Origin: Tistlia consotensis USBA 355
GTDB lineage: Bacteria > Pseudomonadota > Alphaproteobacteria > Kiloniellales > DSM-21159
NCBI RefSeq assembly: GCF_900177295.1
Contig: NZ_FWZX01000010.1
Location: 62,001 to 126,000 of the forward strand
Length of the DNA: 64,000 nt
Direction: 5' to 3'
Shown: positions 48,174-56,301 of the stretch, one piece after another
How the letters are laid out: every line of letters starts with the position of its first letter
How positions within the stretch are numbered: position 1 is the first letter of the stretch
Program-made: the position numbers and the translations under genes
Notes under the pieces: model-generated
What the model was told of the DNA's origin: nothing
Seen by the model: the letters and a program-made list of their open reading frames with translations, nothing else
Databases searched by the model: none

Positions 48174-49331
48174 TCAGTCGTGCTCCTTGAGCAGCTCGCG
48201 GGCGATGATCAGCTGCTGGATCTGCGAGGTCCCCTCGTAGAGCCGGAACAGGCGGACATCGCGGTACTGCCGCTCGATGGCGTAGTCGGCGATGTAGCCG
48301 GAGCCGCCGTGGATCTGCACGGCGCGGTCGGCGACCCGGCCGACCATCTCGCTCGCGTAGTACTTGCACATGGCCGCCAGCTTGGTGATCCGCTCGCCGG
48401 CGTCGCGCCGGCGGGCGGCGTCGAGCACCAGCGCCCGGGCGGCGGCGCATTCCGTGTCGCTGTCGGCCAGCATCGCCTGGATCAGCTGGAACTCGGCGAT
48501 CGCCTTGCCGAACTGCCGCCGCTCCTTCGCGTAGCCGACGGCGTCGGCGATGATCCGCTCGGCGACGCCGATGCAGACCGCGGAGATGTGGATGCGGCCG
48601 CGGTCGAGCACCTTCATGGCGGTCTTGAAGCCCTGCCCCTCGACGCCGCCGATGATCGCATCGGCCGGCACGAAGGCGTCCTCGAAGACCACGTCGCAGA
48701 CATGAGCGCCGCGCTGGCCCATCTTCTTCTCGGGCTTGCCGAGGCGGATGCCCGGCGTGTCGGCGTCGACGATGAAGGCGGAGATGCCGCGGGCGCCCGG
48801 CTCGTTCGGGTCCGTACGGGCCATCACGGTCAGCACGTTGGCGCGCGGCGCGTTGGTGATGAAGCGCTTGGTGCCGTTGAGCCGGTAGCCGTTGCCGTCG
48901 CGCACGGCGGCGGTCCTGAGCGAGCCGGCGTCGGAGCCGGTCTCGGGCTCGGTCAGGCAGAACGAGCCGACGATCTCGCCGCTCGCCATGCCCGGCAGGT
49001 ACTTCTGCTTCTGCTCCTCGGTGCCGTCGATCACCAGGCCCTGGGCGCCGATGCCGACGTTGGTGCCGAAGACCGAGCGGAAGGCCGGCGAGGTGTGGCC
49101 CAGGACCATGCCGATCCGCGCCTCCTCGTAGCAGCCGAGGCCGAGGCCGCCGTACTCAGGCGGGATGGTCAGGCCGAACAGGCCGAGGGCCTTCATGTCC
49201 GCGACCACGTCGTCGGGCACACGGTCGGTGCGCTCGACCTCCTCCTCGCGCGGCTTGAGCTTCTGCTCGACGAAACGATCGACCGTGTCGATCAGCTGCT
49301 CCAGTTCGGCGTCCTCGCTGCCCATCCCCAT
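48174..49331 (-). CDS. Acyl-CoA dehydrogenase
   Basis: A 385-residue FAD acyl-CoA dehydrogenase. Seen are GLTIPPEYGGLGLGCYEEAR, GSFCLTEPETGSDAGSLRTA, NGTKRFITNAPRANVLTVMA, VLDRGRIHISAVCIGVAERI, RRQFGKAIAEFQLIQAMLAD and the complete end motif RLYEGTSQIQQLIIARELLK with the catalytic Glu. It resembles short or branched-chain acyl-CoA dehydrogenases. It converges with the enoyl-CoA hydratase gene and is divergent from the thioesterase gene at 49454, with site E in the divergent gap. Confidence 0.94.
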   Translation of the reverse strand: MGMGSEDAELEQLIDTVDRFVEQKLKPREEEVERTDRVPDDVVADMKALGLFGLTIPPEYGGLGLGCYEEARIGMVLGHTSPAFRSVFGTNVGIGAQGLVIDGTEEQKQKYLPGMASGEIVGSFCLTEPETGSDAGSLRTAAVRDGNGYRLNGTKRFITNAPRANVLTVMARTDPNEPGARGISAFIVDADTPGIRLGKPEKKMGQRGAHVCDVVFEDAFVPADAIIGGVEGQGFKTAMKVLDRGRIHISAVCIGVAERIIADAVGYAKERRQFGKAIAEFQLIQAMLADSDTECAAARALVLDAARRRDAGERITKLAAMCKYYASEMVGRVADRAVQIHGGSGYIADYAIERQYRDVRLFRLYEGTSQIQQLIIARELLKEHD

Positions 49332-49353
49332 CTCCTGTCATCGTCGGACTCGA

Positions 49354-49369
49354 CATACGCCCGGGTAGG
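49354..49369 (-). promoter_or_regulatory. Candidate operator, site E: CCTAC-CCG-GGCG-TATG
   Basis: On the minus strand this matches the shared motif at 11 of 13 positions, including the complete CCTAC and TATG ends, and is preceded by AA as in sites A and D. It lies 23 bases before the acyl-CoA dehydrogenase start (49331) and 85 bases before the thioesterase gene. Confidence 0.5.
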
Positions 49370-49453
49370 TTGCCTTTTGCCGGAGCCGAACGCCAGTCCC
49401 CTTCGCCGTCGCGCGCGGCAGGGCATCCATGCAGACTTCCGGAAAGGAACGCC

Positions 49454-49933
49454 ATGAGCGACTCGAGCGAACCCGCCGTCCAGTCGGACAGCCCGGACTA
49501 CGATCCGCGATCAGGCGAGATCGTCGTCGGCCTGCAGCGGCTGCTGGGCTATCGCGTCGGCGCGTGGAGCGACGGCTTCTGCCGCATGGTGCTGCCGCTC
49601 GACGAGCGGCACCTGAACCGCTTCTCCGGCGTGCACGGCGGCATCTATGCGACGCTCGCCGATGCCGCCGGCGGCTTCTCGGGCTGCTATCCCGATACGC
49701 CGGGCCTGCGGCGGCGCTGCGTGACCCTGTCGCTGACCACGAACTTCCTGAGCCAGCCCGGCGACGGGCTGCTGGCCGCGGAGGCGCAGGTCCGCGGCGG
49801 CGGTCGCAGCATCTTCTTCTCCGACATCGAGATCCGCGACGGCGGCGGCCTGCTGCTCTGCACCGCCTCCGGCACCTTCCGCTATCGCGAGCCGCTTCCG
49901 GCGCGCCCCGGCGAAGGCCCGCCGCCGGCCTGA
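49454..49933 (+). CDS. PaaI-type hot-dog thioesterase
   Basis: A 159-residue acyl-CoA thioesterase-like protein. The PaaI-family active-site segment appears as RHLNRFSGVHGGIYATLADA, with LSLTTNFLSQPGDGLLAAEA and the final strand LLLCTASGTFRYREP. ATG 49454 has GGAAAGGAAC upstream. It would release CoA from a stalled or toxic acyl-CoA. It is divergent from the acyl-CoA dehydrogenase gene. Confidence 0.9.
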   Translation: MSDSSEPAVQSDSPDYDPRSGEIVVGLQRLLGYRVGAWSDGFCRMVLPLDERHLNRFSGVHGGIYATLADAAGGFSGCYPDTPGLRRRCVTLSLTTNFLSQPGDGLLAAEAQVRGGGRSIFFSDIEIRDGGGLLLCTASGTFRYREPLPARPGEGPPPA

Positions 49934-49966
49934 GCCGCGGCGTTCCCTGCCTGGACAAGCCGCCAT

Positions 49967-49982
49967 CCTACGCGTCAGTATG
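49967..49982 (+). promoter_or_regulatory. Candidate operator, site F: CCTAC-GCG-TCAG-TATG
   Basis: Matches the shared motif at 11 of 13 positions. It lies 89 bases upstream of the TRAP binding-protein gene (50071). Its position links the orphan binding protein to the same regulon as the TRAP permease operon, which has site B at its divergent promoter. Confidence 0.5.
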
Positions 49983-50070
49983 TCGGCCGCGGCGACGGAA
50001 GCAGGCTTGTCCTGGGGCGGTCGGCGCCACGCAGAACAAGAAGCACGAGAGAGACGGGAGGACAGGATCC

Positions 50071-51195
50071 ATGTTCAAGCTGAAGTGGCTCGTCGCGAGC
50101 GGATTCGCGGCCGGCACCCTCTTCGCGGCCGGGCTGTCGGTCGCCGCCACCAGCATCACGGCCTCGCTCTGGGTCGGCCCCAAGCATCCGGTCGCGGTCG
50201 GCGCCTACGACCCCTACGTCGCCGAGCTGAAGAAGCGCGACGACTTCGACGTGAAGTACTTCCAGGGCGGCGCGCTGCTCGGCGCCAAGCCGACGCTGTC
50301 CGGCCTGCGCGACGGCATCGCCGACGTCGGCATGATGGCGATGACCTACTTCCCGGCGGAGTTCCCGCACGCCCAGCTGGTCGCCGACATGGGCCTGTCG
50401 ACGCCCTCCAGCCTGGCGGCCATGATGGCGGTCAGCGAGTTCAACCTGCTGCACTGCCCGGCCTGCCTGCAGGAGTACCAGGCCCAGAACATCGTCTACA
50501 CCGGGACCTACTCGACGGCGCCCTATACGATCATCTCGAAGGTCCCGATCCGCTCGGCCGCCGACCTCCAGGGCAAGAAGATGCGCGTGCCCGGCTCGCT
50601 CTGGTCGCGCTGGGCCGCCGACGTCGGCGGCGTCGAGGTCAACGTGCCCTCGAGCGAGATGTACGAGGGCCTGGACAAGGGCGCGCTCGACATCGCGATC
50701 CAGGCGATCGGCGCGCTGCGCTCCTACAGCCTGTGGGACACCGCCAAGTACGTGACGCGCGTCAACCTCGGCACCTACCACTCGCTGTCGCTGATGTCCT
50801 ACAACCACGACACCTGGGCCGCGATGAGCAACGAGCAGCGGCGCTTCCTGCTGAACGACGCCGCGCGCGCCGGCGTCGACGCGACGCTGCAGTACCTCAA
50901 GACCGACGAGGAGGTGCTGGCGAAGAGCAAGGAGCACGGCGTCGAGGTCATCAAGGCGCCGGACGACCTGGTCAAGCAGAAGGCCGACTTCGTCGAGGGC
51001 GATGTCGAGACCATCGTCAAGGACTCCAAGGAGAAGCGCGGCATCGAGGACCCCGCCCAGGAGGTCAAGACGCTGCGCGAGCTGCTGGCCAAGTGGCAGG
51101 GCATCGTCGAGGAGACCGGCGGCGACCGCGACAAGCTGATCGCGCGCTTCCGCAGCGAGGTCTACGACAAGCTGCCCGACGACTACGGCGTCTGA
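50071..51195 (+). CDS. TRAP transporter substrate-binding protein (DctP family)
   Basis: A 374-residue periplasmic protein with a signal peptide ending near AAGLSVAATS (about residue 26). TRAP receptor features are SLWVGPKHPVAVGAYDPYVA, VKYFQGGALLGAKPTLSGLR, GIADVGMMAMTYFPAEFPHA, and the carboxylate-binding Arg block LQGKKMRVPGSLWSRWAADV. The pair HCPAC is an unusual cysteine addition. No TRAP permease gene adjoins; dctQ and dctM at 27590-29451 lack a binding protein, so these are probably one transporter. A strong terminator follows at 51219-51250. Confidence 0.92.
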   Translation: MFKLKWLVASGFAAGTLFAAGLSVAATSITASLWVGPKHPVAVGAYDPYVAELKKRDDFDVKYFQGGALLGAKPTLSGLRDGIADVGMMAMTYFPAEFPHAQLVADMGLSTPSSLAAMMAVSEFNLLHCPACLQEYQAQNIVYTGTYSTAPYTIISKVPIRSAADLQGKKMRVPGSLWSRWAADVGGVEVNVPSSEMYEGLDKGALDIAIQAIGALRSYSLWDTAKYVTRVNLGTYHSLSLMSYNHDTWAAMSNEQRRFLLNDAARAGVDATLQYLKTDEEVLAKSKEHGVEVIKAPDDLVKQKADFVEGDVETIVKDSKEKRGIEDPAQEVKTLRELLAKWQGIVEETGGDRDKLIARFRSEVYDKLPDDYGV

Positions 51196-51218
51196 GCGGC
51201 GCCTGAGACGGACCCCGG

Positions 51219-51250
51219 GGCCGCCCCGCGCCGACCGGCGCGGGGCGGCC
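51219..51250 (+). terminator. Rho-independent-like terminator after the TRAP binding-protein gene
   Basis: GGCCGCCCCGCGCC and its exact complement form a 14-bp stem with a GACC loop, followed by TTCCT. The T-tract is short, as is usual in high-GC genomes. It separates the binding-protein gene from the thiolase-like gene at 51268. Confidence 0.72.
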
Positions 51251-51267
51251 TTCCTGCCCGAGCGAGC

Positions 51268-52413
51268 ATGTCCTCCAGCGCCTACATCGTCGGCACCGGC
51301 CTGACGCCCTTCGGCGACCTCTCGCCGGCGACGACCCTCGATCTCATGAGCCGGGCCGCGCAGGCGGCGCTCGACGACGCCGGCCTGGAGCGCGGCGCGA
51401 TCGACGGCCTGCTGGTCGGCTATTCGACGACCTTCCCCCACCTCATGCTCTCGACCGCCTTCGCCGAGCATTTCGGCCTGGCGCCCGGCTATGCCCACGG
51501 CCTCCAGCTCGGCGGCGCGACCGGGCTGGCGATGCTGGCCGCGGCCCGCCACCTGGTCGTCGCCGGCGCCGCGCGGCGCATCCTGGTGGTCGCCGGCGAG
51601 AACCGCCGCAGCGGCCAGAGCAGCGACCAGACGATCTCGACCCTGGCCCAGGTCGGCGACGCCGCGCACGAGGTGCCGAACGGCGGCACCGTGCCGGCCT
51701 ACTATGCCCTGGTCGCCGAGCGCTACCTGCACGAGACCGGCTGCAGCGAGGCCGACCTCGCCGAGCTGGTCGTGCTGATGCGCCGCCACGCCGCCGCCTA
51801 TCCCGGCGCCCACTACCCCGAACCGGTCACGGTCGAGGAGGTGCTGGCCTCGCGGCCGATCGCGACGCCCCTGAAGCGGCTCGACTGCTGCCCGATCTCC
51901 GACGGCGCCGCGGCCCTGGTCGTCTCGGCCGAGCCCGGCCCGGTGCCGGTGCGCATCGCCGGCACCGGCCAGGCCCACACCCATCTCAGCCTGATGCACG
52001 CGCCCGACGACATCGGCGCCGGCGCCCGGCGCGCCGCCGCCGCCGCCTTCGCCCAGGCCGGCCGCGGCCCCGCCGACGTCCGGCTGATCGGCATCTACGA
52101 CAGCTTCTCGGTGACCCTGGCGATCCTGCTCGAGGCCTGCGGCTTCGCCGCGCCGGGCGGCAGCGCCGAGGCCGTGCGTGCCGGCCGCTTCGGGCTCGAC
52201 GGCCCGCAGCCGCTCAACCCGCACGGCGGCCTGCTGGCCTACGGCCACAGCGGCGTCGCCGGCGGCATGGCCCACGCCGTCGAGGCGGCGCGCCAGATGG
52301 CCGGGCGCTCGCCGACCCGGGCCGTCGCCGATCCCGCCTGCGCCTTCGTCCATGCCGACGGCGGCGTGCTCTCGTCCCACGTCAGCCTGGTGCTGGAGCG
52401 CGGCACGGCATGA
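51268..52413 (+). CDS. Second Cys-less SCP-x/Ltp2-type thiolase-like protein
   Basis: A 381-residue thiolase-fold protein. The nucleophile turn reads GLQLGGATGLAMLAAARHLV without the Cys. The C-terminal signature is HADGGVLSSHVSLVLERG and GHSGVAGGMAHAVEAARQMA, again without the catalytic Cys. The conserved Tyr-Asp block is IYDSFSVTLAILLEACGF. The gene overlaps the zinc-ribbon DUF35 gene by 4 bases, the usual pairing for retro-aldolase complexes. It is a paralogue of the protein at 31754, with a different, zinc-containing partner. Confidence 0.86.
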   Translation: MSSSAYIVGTGLTPFGDLSPATTLDLMSRAAQAALDDAGLERGAIDGLLVGYSTTFPHLMLSTAFAEHFGLAPGYAHGLQLGGATGLAMLAAARHLVVAGAARRILVVAGENRRSGQSSDQTISTLAQVGDAAHEVPNGGTVPAYYALVAERYLHETGCSEADLAELVVLMRRHAAAYPGAHYPEPVTVEEVLASRPIATPLKRLDCCPISDGAAALVVSAEPGPVPVRIAGTGQAHTHLSLMHAPDDIGAGARRAAAAAFAQAGRGPADVRLIGIYDSFSVTLAILLEACGFAAPGGSAEAVRAGRFGLDGPQPLNPHGGLLAYGHSGVAGGMAHAVEAARQMAGRSPTRAVADPACAFVHADGGVLSSHVSLVLERGTA

Positions 52414-52757
52414 GCAGCGCGACCCTGCCTCTGGTCCTCCAGCGCTGCCCGGCCTGCGGCCACCGCATGCTGGCGCGCCGGCTCTACTGCCCGGCCTGCG
52501 GCCGCGAAGGCCCGGAGCCCTGCGAGAGCAGCGGCCGGGGCCGGGTCCGGTCGGTCACGACGGTGCACCGCGCCGCCGGCCCCTCGCCGCTCGGGCCCGC
52601 GCCCTTCACGCTGGTCCTGGTCGAGCTGGAGGAGCACTGCGCCGACCGGGTCATGGCCCTGGCCCGCGCGCCGCTGCCGATCGGCACGGCCGTCGCGGTG
52701 CGCCGACTCGGCCCGGCCGCGGGGGCGCCCTACCTCGCCGAGCCCCTGGCCGGCTGA
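52410..52757 (+). CDS. Zinc-ribbon OB-fold (DUF35) protein, thiolase partner
   Basis: A 115-residue DUF35 protein. The rubredoxin-like zinc ribbon is complete, CPACGHRMLARRLYCPACG (residues 11-29), followed by an OB-fold: ESSGRGRVRSVTTVHRAAGP and PFTLVLVELEEHCADRVMAL. The start overlaps the thiolase-like gene (ATGA). Such proteins scaffold thiolase-like aldolases and bind acyl-CoA. It is convergent with the MaoC-like gene pair, 15 bases away. Confidence 0.9.
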   Translation: MSSATLPLVLQRCPACGHRMLARRLYCPACGREGPEPCESSGRGRVRSVTTVHRAAGPSPLGPAPFTLVLVELEEHCADRVMALARAPLPIGTAVAVRRLGPAAGAPYLAEPLAG

Positions 52758-52772
52758 CCGACCGAAGAATCC

Positions 52773-53144
52773 TCAGGCGCCGGCCAGCCAGCGCCCCTCG
52801 ATCGCGCTCTCGCCGGAGCGCTTGACGACCCGGAAGGCACGACCCGGCGCGTCGCCCTCCGGCAGCAGCTCGGCGCGCACCTCCTCGCCGACGAAGACCG
52901 GCGCACGGAAGCGCAGCTCGACCCGGTCCGTCCCGAGGCCCTCCGGCGGCAGCGCCAGCAGGTCCCAGACCAGGGCGAGGGTCAGGGTGCCGTAGACGAT
53001 CGGCCGGCCGAGCGGCGTCTTCGCCGCGAAGTCGGCATCGAGGTGCAGCGGGTTGAAGTCGGCGGTCAGCTCCGCATAGGCCTGCAGAGCCTCGGCGCCG
53101 AAGGCCCGCCAGGGGCCGCTGGTCGTCGCGGTCACGCCGCCCAT
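52773..53144 (-). CDS. MaoC-type hydratase, single hot-dog subunit
   Basis: A 123-residue MaoC protein with the hydratase motif AELTADFNPLHLDADFAAKT and GRPIVYGTLTLALVWDLLA. It contains the catalytic Asp and His positions of (R)-hydratases. ATG 53144 (MGGVTATT) lies within the end of the preceding gene (13-base overlap). Its length is that of one hot-dog domain, so it likely forms a heteromer with the next protein, as ChsH1 and ChsH2 do in steroid degradation. Confidence 0.86.
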   Translation of the reverse strand: MGGVTATTSGPWRAFGAEALQAYAELTADFNPLHLDADFAAKTPLGRPIVYGTLTLALVWDLLALPPEGLGTDRVELRFRAPVFVGEEVRAELLPEGDAPGRAFRVVKRSGESAIEGRWLAGA

Positions 53145-53548
53145 ACGAACTCCATCTCGCTGTCCAGCACCGGGCCGGCACCGGTCGAGAGGCCGGCACC
53201 GAAGCGCAGCCAGAGCCGTCCCTTGCGCTGCCACTTGTCGAGGCAGCGCAGCGCGACCGTCGCGTCCTCGCCCGGCCGGGCGGTGCGATGCCAGCGCAGC
53301 AGGAGGCCGGCGTGGATGTTGCCCGGCGGACGCGGGGTCACCGCCTCGATGTAGCCCCGCATCATGACCGCCACCAGGCAGCCGCGCGGCACCGCCGCTT
53401 CGTCATGGGCCCCGTTTGCCGCCGGGGCCGGCATGGCCCGCCGCCAGGCGGCGAGGGCCTCGTCGAGCCGGTAAACGCGCGGCTCGAAGGCCTGGCCGGG
53501 CGTCAGCTGGTCGTAGAGCAGCACCGGTCCCCGACCGCCGCCGGTCAT
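53132..53548 (-). CDS. MaoC-like N-terminal-type hot-dog protein (hydratase partner)
   Basis: A 138-residue protein: VLLYDQLTPGQAFEPRVYRL, VAVMMRGYIEAVTPRPPGNI HAG-type strand, and TVALRCLDKWQRKGRLWLRF. It looks like the non-catalytic half of a split MaoC hydratase; the catalytic Asp-His motif is absent. Start ATG 53548 overlaps the IclR gene stop (ATGA) and its end overlaps the catalytic subunit gene by 13 bases, so the two halves are co-translated. Together they equal the double hot-dog protein at 32911. Confidence 0.75.
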   Translation of the reverse strand: MTGGGRGPVLLYDQLTPGQAFEPRVYRLDEALAAWRRAMPAPAANGAHDEAAVPRGCLVAVMMRGYIEAVTPRPPGNIHAGLLLRWHRTARPGEDATVALRCLDKWQRKGRLWLRFGAGLSTGAGPVLDSEMEFVWAA

Positions 53549-54411
53549 CGGCCGGGAATGCCGCTGGCGGTCCGGCAGAGCGCCGCCAGTTCCTCGCCCA
53601 TGGCGCGGAGCCTGTCCGGCGGCGAGGACTGAGCCAGCGTGATGGCCGAGATCCCGAGGAAGGGGCGGGCGCGGTCGTCGCAGACCACCGCCGCGGCGGA
53701 GTGGATGCCGGTGTAGAGATTGCCGAGATCGAGGCCGTAGCCGCAGCCCCGCGCCTCCTCGACCTCCCTCAGATAGTCCTCGAACGACAGCGGGGTCTGC
53801 CAGCGCAGATGGCTGAAGCGCCGGCGCAGCTCGTCCTCGGGCAGGGCGAGGCGAGCGGCGACGACGCGGCCGACCGCGCCGATCAGGCTCGGGATCCGCT
53901 GGGTCACCTGGATGTCGAGGCGCACCGGCGTGTCGGCCAGCGCCCGGTCGATCAGGACGGCGCGCTCGTCGGCGAGACGCCAGAGCGCGAAGAGGCACTC
54001 GTGGTTGGTCGCGAGACGGACCAGCTCGGGGCGCAGCAGGTCGGTGTAGTCGCGTCCGAGCAGGCTGCGGCTGAGCGCGAGCAGGCCGAGGCCGGGGCTG
54101 TAGGCCTTGAGCGCCGGATCGAAGGCGACGAGCCCCCCGCGCACCAGCGTGCGCAGGATCTGGAAGGCCGTCGAGGGATTGACCCGCGCCTGGCGCGCCG
54201 CCGCCGTGACGCCGAGCGGCCCGGGCGAGTCGGCCAGCACCTGCAGCAGGCGCACGGCATGGAGCACCGCGCCGACCGGCTTGCCGCCGAGCTCTCCGCT
54301 CGGCTCGCCGCCGGACGGCCCCTGGGCGCCCGACAGGGCGCGCGCCTGCGCGGCGGGCGCGGCGGCCGGCTCGTCCGTCGAAGGATCGTGCCTCGTCATC
54401 CTCTCCATCAT
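53545..54411 (-). CDS. IclR-family transcriptional regulator
   Basis: A 288-residue regulator. After a 40-residue low-complexity Ala/Gly/Pro-rich tail comes a winged helix (VLHAVRLLQVLADSPGPLGV and NPSTAFQILRTLVRGGLVAF). The effector domain contains GLDLGNLYTGIHSAAAVVCD and FLGISAITLAQSSPPDRLRA. The start is 54411 or, with GGAGAGG directly before it, 54399. It heads an operon with the two MaoC halves and faces the thiolase-DUF35 pair, so it is a likely local regulator of that module. Confidence 0.88.
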   Translation of the reverse strand: MMERMTRHDPSTDEPAAAPAAQARALSGAQGPSGGEPSGELGGKPVGAVLHAVRLLQVLADSPGPLGVTAAARQARVNPSTAFQILRTLVRGGLVAFDPALKAYSPGLGLLALSRSLLGRDYTDLLRPELVRLATNHECLFALWRLADERAVLIDRALADTPVRLDIQVTQRIPSLIGAVGRVVAARLALPEDELRRRFSHLRWQTPLSFEDYLREVEEARGCGYGLDLGNLYTGIHSAAAVVCDDRARPFLGISAITLAQSSPPDRLRAMGEELAALCRTASGIPGR

Positions 54412-54487
54412 TTCAGAGGCCGGCCGGCGCGCGCGACGCCTTTCCGTCGCCCGGCTCCCGAAACCGCCGGGGCCGGCGTCCCGCCCG

Positions 54488-55120
54488 TCAAGGCGCTTCC
54501 AGGGGCTGCGCCAGGAAGGCGGGCATCGCCTCCAGCCGTGCCGTCAGCGCCTCCAGCCGCGGCAGCGAAAGGCCCTCGAGCAGCAGCGGGTCGGCCGCGC
54601 GGGCGAAGCTCGTGGCGATCGCCGCGGCGATCGCATCCTGGCTCAGCTCCGCCTCACCCTCGGGTGCCGGCAGATCCGCGAGGCTCTCGTCGAGCAGGCC
54701 GAAGGCCGTGCGCGCCTGGCTGCGCAAGGCCGTCTCGAACGGCGAGGCCTCCGACCCCGGCGGCCGCTGCCTGGAGGCACGGACGGCATAGGCGGCCTTC
54801 TCCTGGGCAGTCAGGACCAGGGCGAGGCGCTGGAGCGCTCGCCGGCGCCGCGGGCCGCGCGGCGCCAGCAGCCGGCCCCAGAGGTCGTGCGTCTCCAGCA
54901 GGTAGTCGATGATGAAGCCGCTGTCGGTCAGCCGCTCGCCGTCCGGCAGCAGCAGCACCGGGACGCGGCCGGCCGGATTGTAGGCCCGGACCGCCTCGGC
55001 ATCGCGCGACGGCGCCAGCTTGATCTGCTCGAAGGGCTGGTCCAGCAGGCGCAGCGTCACGGCGACGCGCCGGGTGTAGGGCGAGGCGTTCCGCCCGATC
55101 AGGGTGTAGCCGCCGGTCAT
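54488..55120 (-). CDS. Glutathione S-transferase family protein
   Basis: A 210-residue protein. The N-terminal thioredoxin-like domain starts YTLIGRNASPYTRRVAVTLR. It has the cis-Pro block AGRVPVLLLPDGERLTDSGF and then an all-helical C-terminal domain from about residue 85. The active-site residue is probably the Ser of NASPYT. Start ATG 55120 begins the first strand. It stands alone; glutathione-dependent detoxification or isomerisation is the expected role, but the substrate is unknown. Confidence 0.88.
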   Translation of the reverse strand: MTGGYTLIGRNASPYTRRVAVTLRLLDQPFEQIKLAPSRDAEAVRAYNPAGRVPVLLLPDGERLTDSGFIIDYLLETHDLWGRLLAPRGPRRRRALQRLALVLTAQEKAAYAVRASRQRPPGSEASPFETALRSQARTAFGLLDESLADLPAPEGEAELSQDAIAAAIATSFARAADPLLLEGLSLPRLEALTARLEAMPAFLAQPLEAP

Positions 55121-55610
55121 CGGCCGGTCCCGCCCGGGCCCGCGACAACTCCCCACCGCCGGCGGACCGAGGCCGCCTGCCCTGCGCTGTCCGTCACCTC
55201 GCCCTCCCCAGGGTCCCGCCGGACGGCCGCTCGCGTCCGGCATGGCTCTTCTTGTCCGGCCATTCTCTATTCCGAATATCATTCTGACAACGGGATATTT
55301 TGCCTCGGAGAGGCCGAGCGCCGGCAAGCCGCGGCTGTTCGATAGAAGACGGCTGTCGTGGTCGGCGTCTCGACCCCCGAGGTCCGAGCCTCGATGCGCG
55401 GCGAGAGCCCCGCAGCGTTCCGGACGTCGCGCGAGGTGGCGATCGGCGTACCGGCCGCTTCGTCGAGCGCGTCGAGCGCGAGAACGGCAAGCTGGCCGAG
55501 CGGAAGGTCTGGAACGACCTGGCGGAGCGGGCCGCGGGCGGGTGCCGACCTGCCGCTAGGAGGCCCCCTCCGGTCGCCCCGACGCGGCGCCGTCGCGCCG
55601 CTCGGGCGCG
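55121..55610. other. 490-base gap with an AT-rich promoter-like patch, no gene assigned
   Basis: Bases 55262-55305 are strikingly AT-rich for this window and contain AATATC (55275-55280) and its complement GATATT (55294-55299) 13 bases apart, which may be a promoter or operator for the GST gene. To the right (about 55430-55600), one rightward frame contains a coding-like, charged stretch (GRFVERVERENGKLAERKVW) without a start or clear family. It may be a gene relic. Confidence 0.45.
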
Positions 55611-56003
55611 CTACTCCTCGAAGCGGCTCGTGGCGTCGCGATCGCCGTCGTATCGTCTCGCGAGGGGAAACGGCGGCAGCCAGGACTCCCGACGGACGAT
55701 CCAGCTCTCGTAGGTCGGCTTCAGCTGGTCGGGAGCGTCCAGGGATCCCAGGTTCACCTCGATTTCGTCTCCGCTGCGCGCGAAGACGGAGGAGCCGCAG
55801 CGGGGACAGAAGAAGCGCCCGGCGTAGTCGCCGGTCTCGCCTTCGACCGTCACTGCGTCCTCGGGGAACACCGCGGAAGCGTGAAACAGCGCCCCGTGAT
55901 GCTTGCGGCAGTCGAGGCAGTGACAGAGGCCGACCCGGTAGGGGCGTCCCGACGCCACGATTCGGACGTTGCCGCACAGGCAACCGCCGGTGAAGCGGTC
56001 CAT
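55611..56003 (-). CDS. GFA/CENP-V-type zinc protein (DUF636)
   Basis: A 130-residue protein. Zinc ligands are GGCLCGNVR, CHCLDCRKHHGALF and FFCPRCGSSVFAR, the full pattern of the glutathione-dependent formaldehyde-activating family. ATG 56003 (MDRFTGGCL) has GGAGGAG upstream; a longer start at 56054 is less likely. Most members have no proven activity, and a role in S-hydroxymethylglutathione chemistry is only a family-level guess. Confidence 0.9.
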   Translation of the reverse strand: MDRFTGGCLCGNVRIVASGRPYRVGLCHCLDCRKHHGALFHASAVFPEDAVTVEGETGDYAGRFFCPRCGSSVFARSGDEIEVNLGSLDAPDQLKPTYESWIVRRESWLPPFPLARRYDGDRDATSRFEE

Positions 56004-56301
56004 GCCGCGTCTCCTCCAAGGGCAAGCGGTCGGATTGGTTACAACGAACGGCACCGTTGTTTCAATTGCCGGCCGCGGGCCTCGATAGGTCGCGGACGTC
56101 GGCGTCCTGCCCGCGTTCCGGGTCGACCCGGCCCGGGCCGCCTGGCAGCGGTCGCGTGCGGGGTCTGTGTCCCCGCGAATGCAGGAACCCGGCCGCGCGG
56201 CAGCGCTGGCGGGGTTCGGCGGTCCGCGACAAAGCTGCCGGACCGTACCGGAGACACGGGCAACACCTCCCGGCTGGCATGGCTGCCAGGAGGCCGAGAC
56301 A
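56004..56301. other. Gene-free stretch upstream of a transposase relic
   Basis: No frame on either strand shows convincing coding features, and I see no RNA gene. The right border is the start of the transposase-like remnant. Confidence 0.45.

Noticed and set aside
55358-55993. A 211-codon rightward frame upstream of hypB
   Set aside because: Its right half is antisense to the GFA-type gene, which has complete zinc motifs; the remainder is Ser/Arg-rich without homology signals.
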